DNA of 43,279 bases from Streptomyces adustus (GCF_009377175.1 NZ_VJZD01000057.1:1-43279), one strand, 5' to 3'. Positions 24,418 to 33,106 are shown, counted from the stretch's first letter. A program made the numbers and translations. Notes: generated from the sequence alone by a model not told the origin.

Positions 24418-25118
24418 GGCGTGGGGTTCTCCGATGTCGGTGGACCAGGGTTCGGCTCCCGCCGCCGGGGCGTCTGCGGGGCGGTGCCGAGGCGGTGCAG
24501 AGCGGCGTCGAACTGTTCGGGCCGGAGCGCGGGGGCGGGCAGCGGCCGGGCGGCCGCGGCACGCAGGCCGTCCAGCAGCAGGGCCAGATGGCGGCGCCAG
24601 TTGTCCGGTGCGGCCGGCGCGGCCCGGCCGAGCGCGGCCAGCAGGAACAACAGGTCCTCGATGGTCAGGTCGGCCCGGATGGTCCGCTGCTCCTGGCCGC
24701 GGTGCAACAGGGTCTCGAGCGTTCGGCGGTTCTCCTCGCGCAGCGCGTCGAGGGTGGGCACCCCCTCGATGGCGGTGGTCAGCAGGTCACCCGCGCCCCG
24801 GTCGGCGGCGAGCAGTGCGAAGACCCGGTCGAGATAGGAGGTGAGGCCGTCCCAGGCGTCGGGGTGGTCCCGGATCTCCCGGGCCATGCCCAGGATCGGG
24901 ACGAGCGCGTCGTGGAAGACGGTCTCGATCAGTTCGGTGCGGTCGCTGAAATGACGGTAGAGGGTGGCGTTGCCGACCCCGGCCCGGCGCGCGATGTCGT
25001 CCAGCGGGGCGTCCACACCGCGCTCGGCGTAGATCTCCCGCGCAGCGGCGATCAGCATGTCGTGATTGCGCCGCGCGTCGCTGCGCCGTGGGGTTCGCCG
25101 TTGTCCGCTGCCGACCAT
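24414..25118 (-). CDS. TetR-family transcriptional regulator
   Basis: A 234-residue TetR-type repressor. The helix-turn-helix is MLIAAAREIYAERGVDAPLD then DIARRAGVGNATLYRHFSDR (about residues 21-60). The ligand domain resembles the TetR C-terminal group with helices DLLTTAIEGVPTLDALREEN and TIEDLLFLLAALGRAA. The C-terminal 25 residues are Pro/Arg-rich and disordered. I chose the ATG at 25118, with AGGG 8 nt upstream; a GTG three codons earlier is possible. It is divergent from a P450 gene across a 119-bp spacer containing a perfect hairpin that could be its operator. It likely controls itself, the acyltransferase and the P450. Confidence 0.9.
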   Translation of the reverse strand: MVGSGQRRTPRRSDARRNHDMLIAAAREIYAERGVDAPLDDIARRAGVGNATLYRHFSDRTELIETVFHDALVPILGMAREIRDHPDAWDGLTSYLDRVFALLAADRGAGDLLTTAIEGVPTLDALREENRRTLETLLHRGQEQRTIRADLTIEDLLFLLAALGRAAPAAPDNWRRHLALLLDGLRAAAARPLPAPALRPEQFDAALHRLGTAPQTPRRREPNPGPPTSENPTP

Positions 25119-25183
25119 GGGCCGCACCCTAACACCAACCGTGGACCGCTCCCCGTTTCCGCTGCTAAGGTCACGCCGTCAAC

Positions 25184-25199
25184 CGGGGAGTAATCCCCG
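25184..25199. promoter_or_regulatory. Palindrome in the TetR/P450 divergent spacer
   Basis: CGGGGA-GTAA-TCCCCG, perfect 6-bp arms, 38 bp before the P450 start and 66 bp before the TetR start. A candidate operator for the TetR protein, or a 5' leader hairpin. Confidence 0.5.
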
Positions 25200-25237
25200 C
25201 TTGCCCTTGTGCGACCCGTTCGAAGCGAGGAACACAC

Positions 25238-26428
25238 TTGTCCGTGACCGGTTTTGAAGATCTGTCAGCGCTCGGCCAGGAATTCGTCGACGACCCGCAC
25301 CCGGTCTACGAGCGGATGCTGGCCCGGGGACCCGTGCACCGGGTGAGGACCGACGCCTCGGGTGAGTTCTGGCTCGTCCTCGGCCATGCCGAGGGACGTA
25401 CCGCGCTAGCCGACCCTCGTCTGTCCAACGACATCCGGCACTCGGCCGCCTGGGAGGACGACGGCGGCAACTCCATCGGGTTGAACATGGTGCAGACGGA
25501 TCCCCCGCAGCACACCCGGCTGCGCGCACTGGTGGCCAAGGACTTCACGCCCGGGCGCATCGAGGCGCTGCGCCCCAAGGTCCAGCGGATCGCGGACGAA
25601 CTCGTGGACACCATGCTGCCGCTGGGGCGCGTGGACCTGGTCGAGGCGTTCGCGCTGCCCCTGCCGCTCGCCGTCATCTGCGAGCTGCTCGGTGTGCCCG
25701 GGAACGACCGCAAGACCTTCCACGAGTGGTACCTGGAGAGCACCGACTTCACCCGGCCCGAGACCGCGGCGGCCGCGGCCCGGGCCATGACGGGATACCT
25801 CGCCGAACTCGTCGCCGCCAAGCAGCGCGAGCCCGGCGAGGACCTGCTGAGCGCGCTGGCCGGGAGCATGGGCGAGGAGGAGGACCGGCTCTCCTTCGAG
25901 GAGATGCTCGGCATGGCGTTCCTGCTGCTGGTAGCCGGCTACGAGACGGCGGCCAACCTGCTGTCCAGCGGCACGCTCGCCCTGCTGCGTCACCCGGAGC
26001 AGCTCGCCGCCCTGCGCGCCGACTGGTCACTGCTGGAGAACGCCGTGGAGGAGATGCTCCGCTACGAGGGAGCGGTGGAGACCACGGCGTTCCGCTACGC
26101 CAAGGAGGCGCTGGAACTCGGCGGCACCGCGATCGGGGTCGGCGAGTCCGTGGCCGTCGTGCTGGCCGCCGCCTCGCGCGACCCCCGGCGGTTCGACGGA
26201 GCCGACCGCTTCGACATCCGCCGGGACGCCCGGGGGCACATGGCCTTCGGCTACGGCATCCACCACTGCCTGGGCGCGCCACTGGCCCGGATGCAGGGCG
26301 CGATCGCCTTTCGCACCCTGCTGGAACGGTGTCCGGGACTGGCCCTGGACACCGAGCCCGAGACGCTCTCCTGGCGCCCCAGCATGATGCTGCGCGGCCT
26401 GCACCAGCTTCCCGTCACCTTCGGCTGA
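25238..26428 (+). CDS. Cytochrome P450 (CYP107-like)
   Basis: A 396-residue bacterial class I P450. Landmarks: I-helix LLVAGYETAANL (about residues 229-240; Glu replaces the usual Asp of the acid-Thr pair), K-helix E-x-x-R in EEMLRYEG, and heme loop FGYGIHHCLGAPLAR with Cys344 as the axial ligand. The start is a TTG with GCGAGG 7 nt upstream; the first downstream GTG is badly spaced. No ferredoxin or reductase gene lies in the window, so it must use partners encoded elsewhere. It is divergent from the TetR/acyltransferase pair and convergent with the CotB4-like P450. A tailoring role in the diterpene pathway is likely but its position is outside the core operon. Confidence 0.92.
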   Translation: MSVTGFEDLSALGQEFVDDPHPVYERMLARGPVHRVRTDASGEFWLVLGHAEGRTALADPRLSNDIRHSAAWEDDGGNSIGLNMVQTDPPQHTRLRALVAKDFTPGRIEALRPKVQRIADELVDTMLPLGRVDLVEAFALPLPLAVICELLGVPGNDRKTFHEWYLESTDFTRPETAAAAARAMTGYLAELVAAKQREPGEDLLSALAGSMGEEEDRLSFEEMLGMAFLLLVAGYETAANLLSSGTLALLRHPEQLAALRADWSLLENAVEEMLRYEGAVETTAFRYAKEALELGGTAIGVGESVAVVLAAASRDPRRFDGADRFDIRRDARGHMAFGYGIHHCLGAPLARMQGAIAFRTLLERCPGLALDTEPETLSWRPSMMLRGLHQLPVTFG

Positions 26429-26481
26429 CGGAATTCCGGCCCGGGGTCCGGCCGGCTTCGTCGGGTCTGCGGCACCCTGCC

Positions 26482-26535
26482 GGTCGGCCCGGTCGGCCCG
26501 GTCGGCCCGGTCGGCCCGGTCGGCCCGGTCGGCCC
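26482..26535. repeat. 9-bp tandem repeat, six copies
   Basis: Six exact tandem copies of GGTCGGCCC between two convergent P450 genes. Not in a coding region. The sequence can form GGCC-rich hairpins and may help terminate transcription from both sides. Confidence 0.85.
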
Positions 26536-26584
26536 CGGCCCGCCCCGTCGGCCGCGGCCGGTCCGGCCCGTCGCGGCCGGCCGC

Positions 26585-27943
26585 TCAGCGAGGCTCCGGC
26601 ACCATGGGCAGCCGTCCGGCGGTCAGGCTCATCTCGGCGCGGGGCGCGACCGTGGTTCCCGGCACCGGCCGCAGCCGCCAGCGGGAGGCGATCGCGGCCA
26701 GCGCCAGCGTCGCCTCCGTCATCCCGAAGACGTCACCGATGCACTTGCGGCTGCCCGCGCCGAACGGCAGGTACGAGCCGCGGGCTACCTCCCCGGCCCG
26801 TTCGGGGAGCCACCGGTCCGGGTCGAAGACCTCCGGGCGCGGGAAGAACTCCGGGATGCGGTGGATGACGTACGGAGAGATGAGCAGGTCCGCCCCGGTC
26901 GGCAGCCGGTGGCCGGCCAGCTCGGTGGGCTCGGTGGTCGTCCTGGTGTACATCCAGGCCGGCGGGTAGAGCCGCAGGGTCTCGGTGAAGATCCGCTGGG
27001 TGTGGACGAGCCGGGGGACGTCGGCGTACTCCGGGACCCGGCCGCCCAGCACCTCGTCGACCTCGGCGTGCAGCCGTGCCTCGGCCTCGGGGTGCGTCGC
27101 CAGCAGGTGCCAGGCCCAGGTGAGGGCACTCGCCGTGGTCTCGACACCGGCCAGCAGCAGCGTCATGACCTGGTCGTGGACCTCCTGGTCGGTCATCGCG
27201 CCGCCGTCCTCCTCGTCCCGCGCGGCCAGCAGGGCCGACAGCAGGTCGCCGCGGTCCTCGCCGGAGTGCCGGTAGTCCCCGACGATGGCGTCGATGAGGC
27301 GGTGCAGCCGGGCGAGGGCCGCGGCGAACTCCCGGTTGGCGGCGAGCGGGAGCCGGGCCACCAGACCGGTGGGGTCCATTGCTCGGCGGAAGGCGCCGCG
27401 CACCATGACGGGCAGGCTGCGCTGGATCTCGGCGACCGAGTGCGGTGCCATCTCGGTCGAGAACAGCGCACGGGCCGTCACCCGTGCGGTCAGTGCCTGC
27501 ATCGCGTCCGCCACGTCCAGGGGGCGGCCCGCCCGCCAGGTCTCCGCCTGCGCCGCGCATTCCTCCTGCATCACCACGGCGTACGTCGCGATGCGCGCGG
27601 TGTGGAAGGCAGGCTGGACCATGCGGCGCTGGCGGCGGTGGTCGGCCCAGTCGGAGGTGATCAGCCCGTTGCCCAGGATGGGGCGAGCCTTCTCCTTGAC
27701 CGGCCCCCCGGTGTCGTAGACCCGCGCGCTGCGCAGCACCTGCTGCACCAGCTCCGGATGGCAGGGCAGATAGGTCGCCTTAGTGCCGAGCCGCAGCTCG
27801 ACCAGATCGCCCGCCCCGGGCAGCGAGCTCAGGAACTCCAGCGGGCGGCGCGCCAGCTGGAGGGCGTGACCCACCAGCGGGAGGCCGCCCGGTGCCTTGG
27901 CGATCCGCCAGCTGCGCCTGGTCGGGTCGGAATCTGTCTTCAT
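26585..27943 (-). CDS. cotB4: Cytochrome P450, CotB4-like (cyclooctatin C-18 hydroxylase)
   Basis: A 452-residue P450, last gene of the diterpene core operon. Landmarks: I-helix LLLAGVETTASAL, K-helix FTETLRLYPPAW, and heme loop FGAGSRKCIGDVFG with Cys401. In the cyclooctatin pathway the second of the two cluster P450s adds the C-18 hydroxyl as the last step; by gene order this is that enzyme. It is clearly a paralogue of the upstream P450: same length, same Cys position, and the same N-terminal plan (SWR...G-x-LPLVGH...RRPLEFLSSLP). The ATG follows GGAGGG by about 9 nt. A 113-bp gap separates it from the upstream gene. The assignment to CotB4 rather than CotB3 rests on order and is less certain than the family. 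Confidence 0.85.
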   Translation of the reverse strand: MKTDSDPTRRSWRIAKAPGGLPLVGHALQLARRPLEFLSSLPGAGDLVELRLGTKATYLPCHPELVQQVLRSARVYDTGGPVKEKARPILGNGLITSDWADHRRQRRMVQPAFHTARIATYAVVMQEECAAQAETWRAGRPLDVADAMQALTARVTARALFSTEMAPHSVAEIQRSLPVMVRGAFRRAMDPTGLVARLPLAANREFAAALARLHRLIDAIVGDYRHSGEDRGDLLSALLAARDEEDGGAMTDQEVHDQVMTLLLAGVETTASALTWAWHLLATHPEAEARLHAEVDEVLGGRVPEYADVPRLVHTQRIFTETLRLYPPAWMYTRTTTEPTELAGHRLPTGADLLISPYVIHRIPEFFPRPEVFDPDRWLPERAGEVARGSYLPFGAGSRKCIGDVFGMTEATLALAAIASRWRLRPVPGTTVAPRAEMSLTAGRLPMVPEPR

Positions 27944-28056
27944 GCCGGGTGTGCCCTCCGGATGCGGTACGAGTGACGGGAGCGGTCGGACTGGGGACTG
28001 GGGTCTGGGACGCCGGGCGGGCGACGGGGAAGCGGGACGGAGTCGGCGGACGCCGG

Positions 28057-29415
28057 TCAGCGGCGTTCCAGCACCATGGGCAACGGGCCCGATTCGAGGG
28101 TGGCCTTCGGCTCCGGCCGCAGCGTGGATCCGGGCACCGGGCGTAGCCGCCAGCGCGCGGCGACCGTTGCGACGATCAGCGCGGTCTCGGTGAGCGCGAG
28201 GACGTCGCCGATGCATTTGTGACTGCCCGCGCCGAACGGCAGCAGCGCCCCGCGCGGCACTTGCGCGGCGCGTTCGCCCTCCCAGCGGTCGGCGTCGAAG
28301 GTCTCCGGGTCGGCAAACAGCTCGGGGTTGTGATGCAGGGCGTAGGCGCTGTAAAGGATCATCGTCCCGGCGGGGATGGTCCGCCCGCCGAGTTCCACGT
28401 CCTCGGCGGCGACCCGCATCGCCATCCAGGACGGCGGGTACAGCCGCAGCGTCTCGGTGATCACGTTGCGGATGTAAGGCAGCGCGGGCAGGTCCCCGTG
28501 GACGGGGGTGCGCCCGCCGAGCGCCGCGTCCACCTCGGCGTGCACCCGCCTCTCCACCTCGGGCAGTGTGCCCATCAGATGGAAGACGAAGGCCAGGGTG
28601 GAAGCGGTGGTCTCGCTGCCGGCGACCAGGAAGGTGACGACCTGGTCGAGGACCTGGCCGTCGTCGAGCTTCTCCCCGGTCTCCGGGTGCTCTGCCCGCA
28701 GCAGGGTGGAGAGCAGGTCGCCGTAGTCCTCGGCGGACCGCCGCCGTACGGCAATCATGTCGGCCACGATCTGCCGCAGCCGCGCGTTGGCGTGGTCGTA
28801 GGCGCGGTTGCCCGGTGTGGGCAGCTTCTCCATGACGCCCAACGGGGCTACCGTGCGCTTGTAGATGCCGTGCGAGACGGTCCGCAGGCACTGCCGGGCC
28901 TCCTCGACGGTGGCCTCGTCGAGACCGGTGGAGAAGAGGGTGCGCGCGGCGACCCGCATCAGCAAGGCATGCATGGCGTCGCCGATGTCCCGGGTCTCCC
29001 CGTCCCGCCAGGCGTCGGTGACGGTACGGGTGTCCGCGGCCACCGCCGTCGTGTAGGCGGCGATTCTCGTCGTGTGGAAGGCCGGCTGGATCAGCCGCCG
29101 CTGGAAGCGGTGTTCCTCGCCCCGGGACACTGACAGGCTGTTGCCGAGGAGCTGGCGTGCCTTGTCGAAGACACCGCCCTTGTCGAACAGTCGGGGGTTG
29201 AGCAGCACGTGCCGGACCAGTTCCGGGTGTGCGACGAGGTAGGCGGGGGTGGGTCCGAGCCGGACCTCGACCAGGTCGCCATGGGCGGGGAGCGAGGCGA
29301 GGAACTCCAGGGGGCGACGCCACAGCGCGGGCACGTGTCCCAGCAGCGGCAGTGCGCCGGGCGCGGTGCCGGTCCGCCAGGACCGGTCCGTCACGGATGT
29401 CTTCGAGGAGGGCAT
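28057..29415 (-). CDS. cotB3: Cytochrome P450, CotB3-like (cyclooctatin C-5 hydroxylase)
   Basis: A 452-residue P450 directly after the terpene cyclase (10-bp gap). Landmarks: I-helix FLVAGSETTASTL, K-helix ITETLRLYPPSW, and heme loop FGAGSHKCIGDVLA with Cys401. In cyclooctatin biosynthesis the first P450 hydroxylates C-5 of cyclooctat-9-en-7-ol. Gene order and the tandem pairing with a paralogue fit that role. AGGGA lies near the ATG. An aliphatic, helix-rich F-G region (KLPTPGNRAYDHANARLRQI) suits a hydrophobic substrate. Electron partners are not encoded in the window. Confidence 0.87.
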   Translation of the reverse strand: MPSSKTSVTDRSWRTGTAPGALPLLGHVPALWRRPLEFLASLPAHGDLVEVRLGPTPAYLVAHPELVRHVLLNPRLFDKGGVFDKARQLLGNSLSVSRGEEHRFQRRLIQPAFHTTRIAAYTTAVAADTRTVTDAWRDGETRDIGDAMHALLMRVAARTLFSTGLDEATVEEARQCLRTVSHGIYKRTVAPLGVMEKLPTPGNRAYDHANARLRQIVADMIAVRRRSAEDYGDLLSTLLRAEHPETGEKLDDGQVLDQVVTFLVAGSETTASTLAFVFHLMGTLPEVERRVHAEVDAALGGRTPVHGDLPALPYIRNVITETLRLYPPSWMAMRVAAEDVELGGRTIPAGTMILYSAYALHHNPELFADPETFDADRWEGERAAQVPRGALLPFGAGSHKCIGDVLALTETALIVATVAARWRLRPVPGSTLRPEPKATLESGPLPMVLERR

Positions 29416-29425
29416 GCTGCGGTCC

Positions 29426-30343
29426 CTACTGGATGCGTGAGTTGACGTCGTTCACCGGAGCCTGGTAGCGCCGGTCCCGGGTGGTCCACACGAAGTTGCC
29501 CTGGATGAGGTCCAGCAGGACGTCCCGGGTGACCTCGTCGAACGCACGGATGCACTCCATGTCCTCGGCCATGTCGTCGAGGCGGGCCTGGAAGAAGCGT
29601 CGGAAGTCGGTCTCGTCGCTCATGTCGCACAGCCGGAAGCAGTTGGTTATCTGGCCGAGGGCGTACTCGCGGTCGTAGGAGTAGAAGTCGTTGACGATGG
29701 CCAGCCCGCGGGTGGTCATCCGGGCGGCGAGGCCCGTCTTGGAGTGCTCGGTCAGCTCGCGGTGGCGGTAGATCGGGTACGACATCCGCATCCAGAAGTC
29801 CACGCCGACGTCGGTGACGCGGAAGCGGAAGTACTGCTCGGGAGAGGTGCCGCAGAGCACCTGCTTGAGCCGGGTGTCACGGAACATGTGGTCGCTGGTG
29901 ACGAAGGCGCGGGCGCCCTCGTAGGCGAACTCGGCGTCCTCGGGGGAGTAGTAGCGCTCGCACACCGCGCGCAGCTGCGGCAGGAAGAGGTCGAAGTCGT
30001 GCAGGGAGGCGTCCATGTCGTCCCACACGAAGGTCACGCAGTTGAGCACGCAGACGGCCTTGAAGGCCTCCATGTCCTTGATGTGGCGGGCGCTCTGGGA
30101 CCAGCGCACGACGTCCATGTAGGAGATCCAGCGCTTGTCCGAGACGGTCTTGCCCAGCGGGGCGACCGCGCGGTTGCAGGCGTCGATGACCTCGCGCAGC
30201 TCGGCGTCCGTCATCGGCACCTTCCGGGCCTCGTACCCGACGTGGCGGTCGAGGAGGGCGGCGAAGCGCTCAGTGCTCTCCTGCCAGTAGCGCGCGGTGC
30301 CCGCGGGAGCCGTGGCGGTGGGTGCGGTCAGGTCCGCGGTCAT
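29426..30343 (-). CDS. cotB2: Cyclooctat-9-en-7-ol synthase (CotB2-type diterpene cyclase)
   Basis: A 305-residue class I terpene cyclase that converts GGPP to a 5-8-5 fused diterpene alcohol. The Asp-rich motif is DDMD at residues 108-111 and the NSE triad is NDFYSYDRE at 218-226; both bind magnesium and the diphosphate. These are the unusual motifs known from CotB2 of Streptomyces melanosporofaciens. By memory of that 307-residue enzyme, positions correspond with an offset of two: Asn101, Phe105, Phe147, Trp184 and Trp286 match its Asn103, Phe107, Phe149, Trp186 and Trp288. The C-terminus VNDVNSRIQ is also the same. The start ATG overlaps the GGPP synthase stop (ATGA) and has AGGAGG upstream. 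I am confident of the ortholog call. Confidence 0.94.
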   Translation of the reverse strand: MTADLTAPTATAPAGTARYWQESTERFAALLDRHVGYEARKVPMTDAELREVIDACNRAVAPLGKTVSDKRWISYMDVVRWSQSARHIKDMEAFKAVCVLNCVTFVWDDMDASLHDFDLFLPQLRAVCERYYSPEDAEFAYEGARAFVTSDHMFRDTRLKQVLCGTSPEQYFRFRVTDVGVDFWMRMSYPIYRHRELTEHSKTGLAARMTTRGLAIVNDFYSYDREYALGQITNCFRLCDMSDETDFRRFFQARLDDMAEDMECIRAFDEVTRDVLLDLIQGNFVWTTRDRRYQAPVNDVNSRIQ

Positions 30344-31404
30344 GAGTTCCTCCTGGTGGCCGTGACGGCGAGGTGCTTGAGGGCGGTCACCGCGTCGGCG
30401 GTGAAGGGGGCGGTCTCCAGGGCCTCGAGGGCTCGCCGGTAACGGTCGTCGATCATGCGTTCCACGATGTCCCGGGCCCCGGTGGACGCGAACAGCGCGC
30501 GGACCTCCTCCGCGCCCGTCTCGTCCAGAGCGGGGTCGCCGATCAGTGTGTGCAGCCGGGCGCGCTGGGCCGCGTCGGCTGTGCGCAGGGCGAGCGCGAC
30601 CAGGGTCGTGTTCTTGCCGGCCCGCAGGTCGTCCAGGCGCGACTTGCCGGTGTCGCGGACATCGCCGTACACCCCCAGCAGGTCGTCGCGGAGCTGGAAG
30701 GCCTCGCCCAGGGGCAGGGCGAACGCCGTGCACGCGGTGAGGGTCGCGGCGTCGGCGCCCGCGAGGGCGGCGCCGATGTGCAGGGGGCGCTCGACGGTGT
30801 ACTTGGCGGTCTTGTAGCGGTTGACGGTGAGGGTGGCGTCGACGTCATCGGTCAGCTCGCCGGTGGCCTGGAGGTCCAGGTACTGGCCGAGCATCACCTC
30901 GGTTCGCATCTCGGTGACGAGCGGCAGCACCGCGGCCGACTGCGCGGGGGTCAGCCCCGCCGTGTGCAGCAGCTGGTCCGACCAGGTGAAGGCGAGGTCG
31001 CCCACCAGGACCGCGGCGCCGAGCCCGAATCGCTCGTCGCGGTCGTCGCCGCGCTTGCCGGCGAGCATCCGGTGGATGGTGGGACGGCCGCGCCGGGTGT
31101 CGCTGTCGTCCATGATGTCGTCATGGATGAGCGCGAACGCGTGAAACATCTCGAGGGAGGCGGCCACGCGCAGTACCGCCGCCGGAACGGTTTCACCGCC
31201 GGCCGCCTGCCAACCCATGACGGTCAATACCGGGCGAATTCTTTTGCCGCCGACCATGAAATCTTCGAGCAGCTTCACGATGCGGGTCATACGGGAATCG
31301 CCGGAGGATCCTCGGCTCTCCAGAAAATCCATCAGAATACTGTCGACGGAAGCCTTGGTTAAATCATGGTCAAGTATTCCGGGAGATATCGTCTGGGTGC
31401 TCAT
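30340..31404 (-). CDS. cotB1: Geranylgeranyl diphosphate synthase (CotB1-like)
   Basis: A 354-residue trans-prenyl diphosphate synthase that supplies the C20 substrate of the cyclase. The first Asp-rich motif is IHDDIMDDSDTRRGRP (Asp95, 96 and 99), the second is FQLRDDLLGVYGD (Asp240, 241), and KTAKYTVERPLHIG lies between them. The start at 31404 (MSTQT) is preferred over longer in-frame extensions, which run into the repeat region; a start five codons upstream (MKNRN) is possible. Codon 15 is TTA (bases 31360-31362), so translation should depend on the bldA tRNA. It overlaps the cyclase by 4 bp and is the first gene of the core operon cotB1-B2-B3-B4. Confidence 0.93.
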   Translation of the reverse strand: MSTQTISPGILDHDLTKASVDSILMDFLESRGSSGDSRMTRIVKLLEDFMVGGKRIRPVLTVMGWQAAGGETVPAAVLRVAASLEMFHAFALIHDDIMDDSDTRRGRPTIHRMLAGKRGDDRDERFGLGAAVLVGDLAFTWSDQLLHTAGLTPAQSAAVLPLVTEMRTEVMLGQYLDLQATGELTDDVDATLTVNRYKTAKYTVERPLHIGAALAGADAATLTACTAFALPLGEAFQLRDDLLGVYGDVRDTGKSRLDDLRAGKNTTLVALALRTADAAQRARLHTLIGDPALDETGAEEVRALFASTGARDIVERMIDDRYRRALEALETAPFTADAVTALKHLAVTATRRNS

Positions 31405-31482
31405 ATTTCTGTTCTTCATCCCCACTCGTTGGACCAGTGGAACCGACTGCGCGCCTACGACGGCGTTTCGTATGGGCATGGC

Positions 31483-31555
31483 ACGCGAGGGTGCCAAAGG
31501 CGTCGATACGCGAAGGTGCCGGAGGCGTCGGCACGCGAAGGTGCCGGAGGCGTCG
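31483..31555. repeat. 25-bp tandem repeat, three copies, upstream of the GGPP synthase gene
   Basis: Copies begin at 31483, 31508 and 31533, with a 23-bp conserved core such as ACGCGAAGGTGCCGGAGGCG; copy 1 has three or four changes. They sit in the 296-bp gap between the P450 stop (31701) and the GGPP synthase start. More degenerate CGTACGG-type repeats follow to about 31615. No ORF is supported across them. Confidence 0.85.
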
Positions 31556-31700
31556 TACGGACGCACACGGACGCCGTACGAACACGCGGACGCGTCGTAC
31601 GGGCGCATGCGGGCGGCAGGCGTGGTCGGGTGGACAGATACCGGCCACTGCGGACAGCCGCCGGGCGGTGCGGTGCGGCGGCCGGGAGGCCGGGCCGACG

Positions 31701-32915
31701 TCAGGAGAGGAGATCGACGCGGAGTTCGCTGAGCCCGCGGATGTTCACCTGCGGACGCCAGACGACGTCCTCGCCGCTCAGTCTGATGTCGCGGTGGCGG
31801 CGCAGCAGCTCGGTGAAGACCAGCCTGGCCTCGGTCTTCGCCAGCAGGGCGCCGATGCAGTAGTGGGGGCCGCCGCCGAAGGACAACGGGCGCACGTCCG
31901 GCCGGCCCAGGTCGAGGCGGTCCGGGTCGGGGTAGCGCAGCGGGTCGCGGTTGGCTGCGCCGAGCAGGATCATCACCTTGGAGCCGACCGGGATGGTGCT
32001 GCCCCCGACCTCGATCTCGCCGGTCGTGATCCGCGCCACCAGCTGGATGGGCGCGTCGTAGCGGAGCAGTTCGTCGATGCCGTTCTCGATGAGACCGGGG
32101 TCCTCACGCAGGGCGCGCAACTGGTCGGGATGGCGTAGGAGGGCCAGCATGCCGTTGCCGATGAGGTTGACGGTCGTCTCGTGACCACCCAGGAAGAACA
32201 TCATGACATTGGCGATGATCTCCTCGTCGGAGAGTTTCTCGCCGTCGAACTCGGCCAGCAGCAGCCGGGAGAGGATGTCGTTCTGCGGATCCGCGCGCCG
32301 CTTTTCCAGGTGTCCGGAAATATAGGCTCCGAATTCCTCGGCCGCGTCGTTCATGGTCCGTCGGGCGGTCTCGTCGACGGCCGGGTCGATGACGTGGCCC
32401 AGAGCGTCGGTCCACTTCCGGCACAGGTCGCGGTCCTCCACGGGCAGGCCACCCAGGCCGCAGAACACGGTCACCGGCACCAGCGCCGCGAGTGATCCGA
32501 TCAGGTCGATGTCCCGACCCTCGCCCATGTCGTCCATGATGCGGTGGACGATTCCGGCGATCCGGGGCGCTGTCTCCTGGATCGCTCTGGCGGTGAACAG
32601 AGGGTTGGCCAGTCCGCGCAGCCGGCGGTGCCCGTCGCCGTCCCTCATGAGCATCCAGCTGCGGGTGGCCCGCACGATCGGGCTGTCCCGCCCGCCCCGT
32701 TGCTCGGCCCATCCGGGATCCTGCGGATATTCACTGCTCAATCCGGGATTCCGTATGAGCGAAGCGACCGCGTCGTGTCCCGATACCACCCAATGGCCAT
32801 AAGGTGTCCGGTGGACCGGCTCCACGTCCCGGAGCTGTTTGTAGAGCGGGTACGGGTCGGTTCGTAATCGCGGGTCGCGAGCATTGAACAAATATTTGCT
32901 GCCCGTTGGTTTCAC
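31701..32915 (-). CDS. Cytochrome P450 (third cluster P450, bldA-dependent)
   Basis: A 404-residue P450. Landmarks: I-helix MFFLGGHETTVNLIG (Gly-Gly-His-Glu-Thr-Thr), K-helix IDELLRYDAP, and heme loop SFGGGPHYCIGALLAK with Cys353. I chose the GTG at 32915 because GGGGGAG lies 6 nt upstream; upstream in-frame ATGs lack sites. Codon 17 is TTA (bases 32865-32867). It is upstream of, and in the same direction as, the cotB1-B4 operon and may be read through into it. It is divergent from the acyl-CoA dehydrogenase. It is of a different subfamily from the CotB3/CotB4 pair. Cyclooctatin needs only two P450s, so this one would add a further oxidation or serve another pathway. Confidence 0.9.
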   Translation of the reverse strand: MKPTGSKYLFNARDPRLRTDPYPLYKQLRDVEPVHRTPYGHWVVSGHDAVASLIRNPGLSSEYPQDPGWAEQRGGRDSPIVRATRSWMLMRDGDGHRRLRGLANPLFTARAIQETAPRIAGIVHRIMDDMGEGRDIDLIGSLAALVPVTVFCGLGGLPVEDRDLCRKWTDALGHVIDPAVDETARRTMNDAAEEFGAYISGHLEKRRADPQNDILSRLLLAEFDGEKLSDEEIIANVMMFFLGGHETTVNLIGNGMLALLRHPDQLRALREDPGLIENGIDELLRYDAPIQLVARITTGEIEVGGSTIPVGSKVMILLGAANRDPLRYPDPDRLDLGRPDVRPLSFGGGPHYCIGALLAKTEARLVFTELLRRHRDIRLSGEDVVWRPQVNIRGLSELRVDLLS

Positions 32916-33106
32916 GCCTGTCTCCCCCATGAAAATCGGCAGGCGGGGCCACAGGCCACGTCGGCGGCCTCGAACCCCATGGTCGAATACTAGGCACAGG
33001 GCGACCGCGGATGACAAGGCCTGCTGGCCTGGACAGGGTCCTCAACTCCGTATTAGCGTCGAGTCGTTGGCCCAGACACCGATCAGAGCTACAGGGGGAA
33101 GACACG

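Noticed and set aside
22774..24837. A 687-residue plus-strand open frame
   Set aside because: It is antisense to the acyltransferase and TetR genes, has no ribosome binding site or domain, and reflects the high-GC third-position pattern of the opposite strand.
26482..26535. Tandem repeats as a CRISPR array
   Set aside because: The units are contiguous 9-bp copies with no unique spacers.
31483..31615. Repeats upstream of the GGPP synthase as an N-terminal extension of its protein
   Set aside because: The in-frame extension is Arg-rich repeat sequence without a ribosome binding site; the family begins near the MSTQT start.
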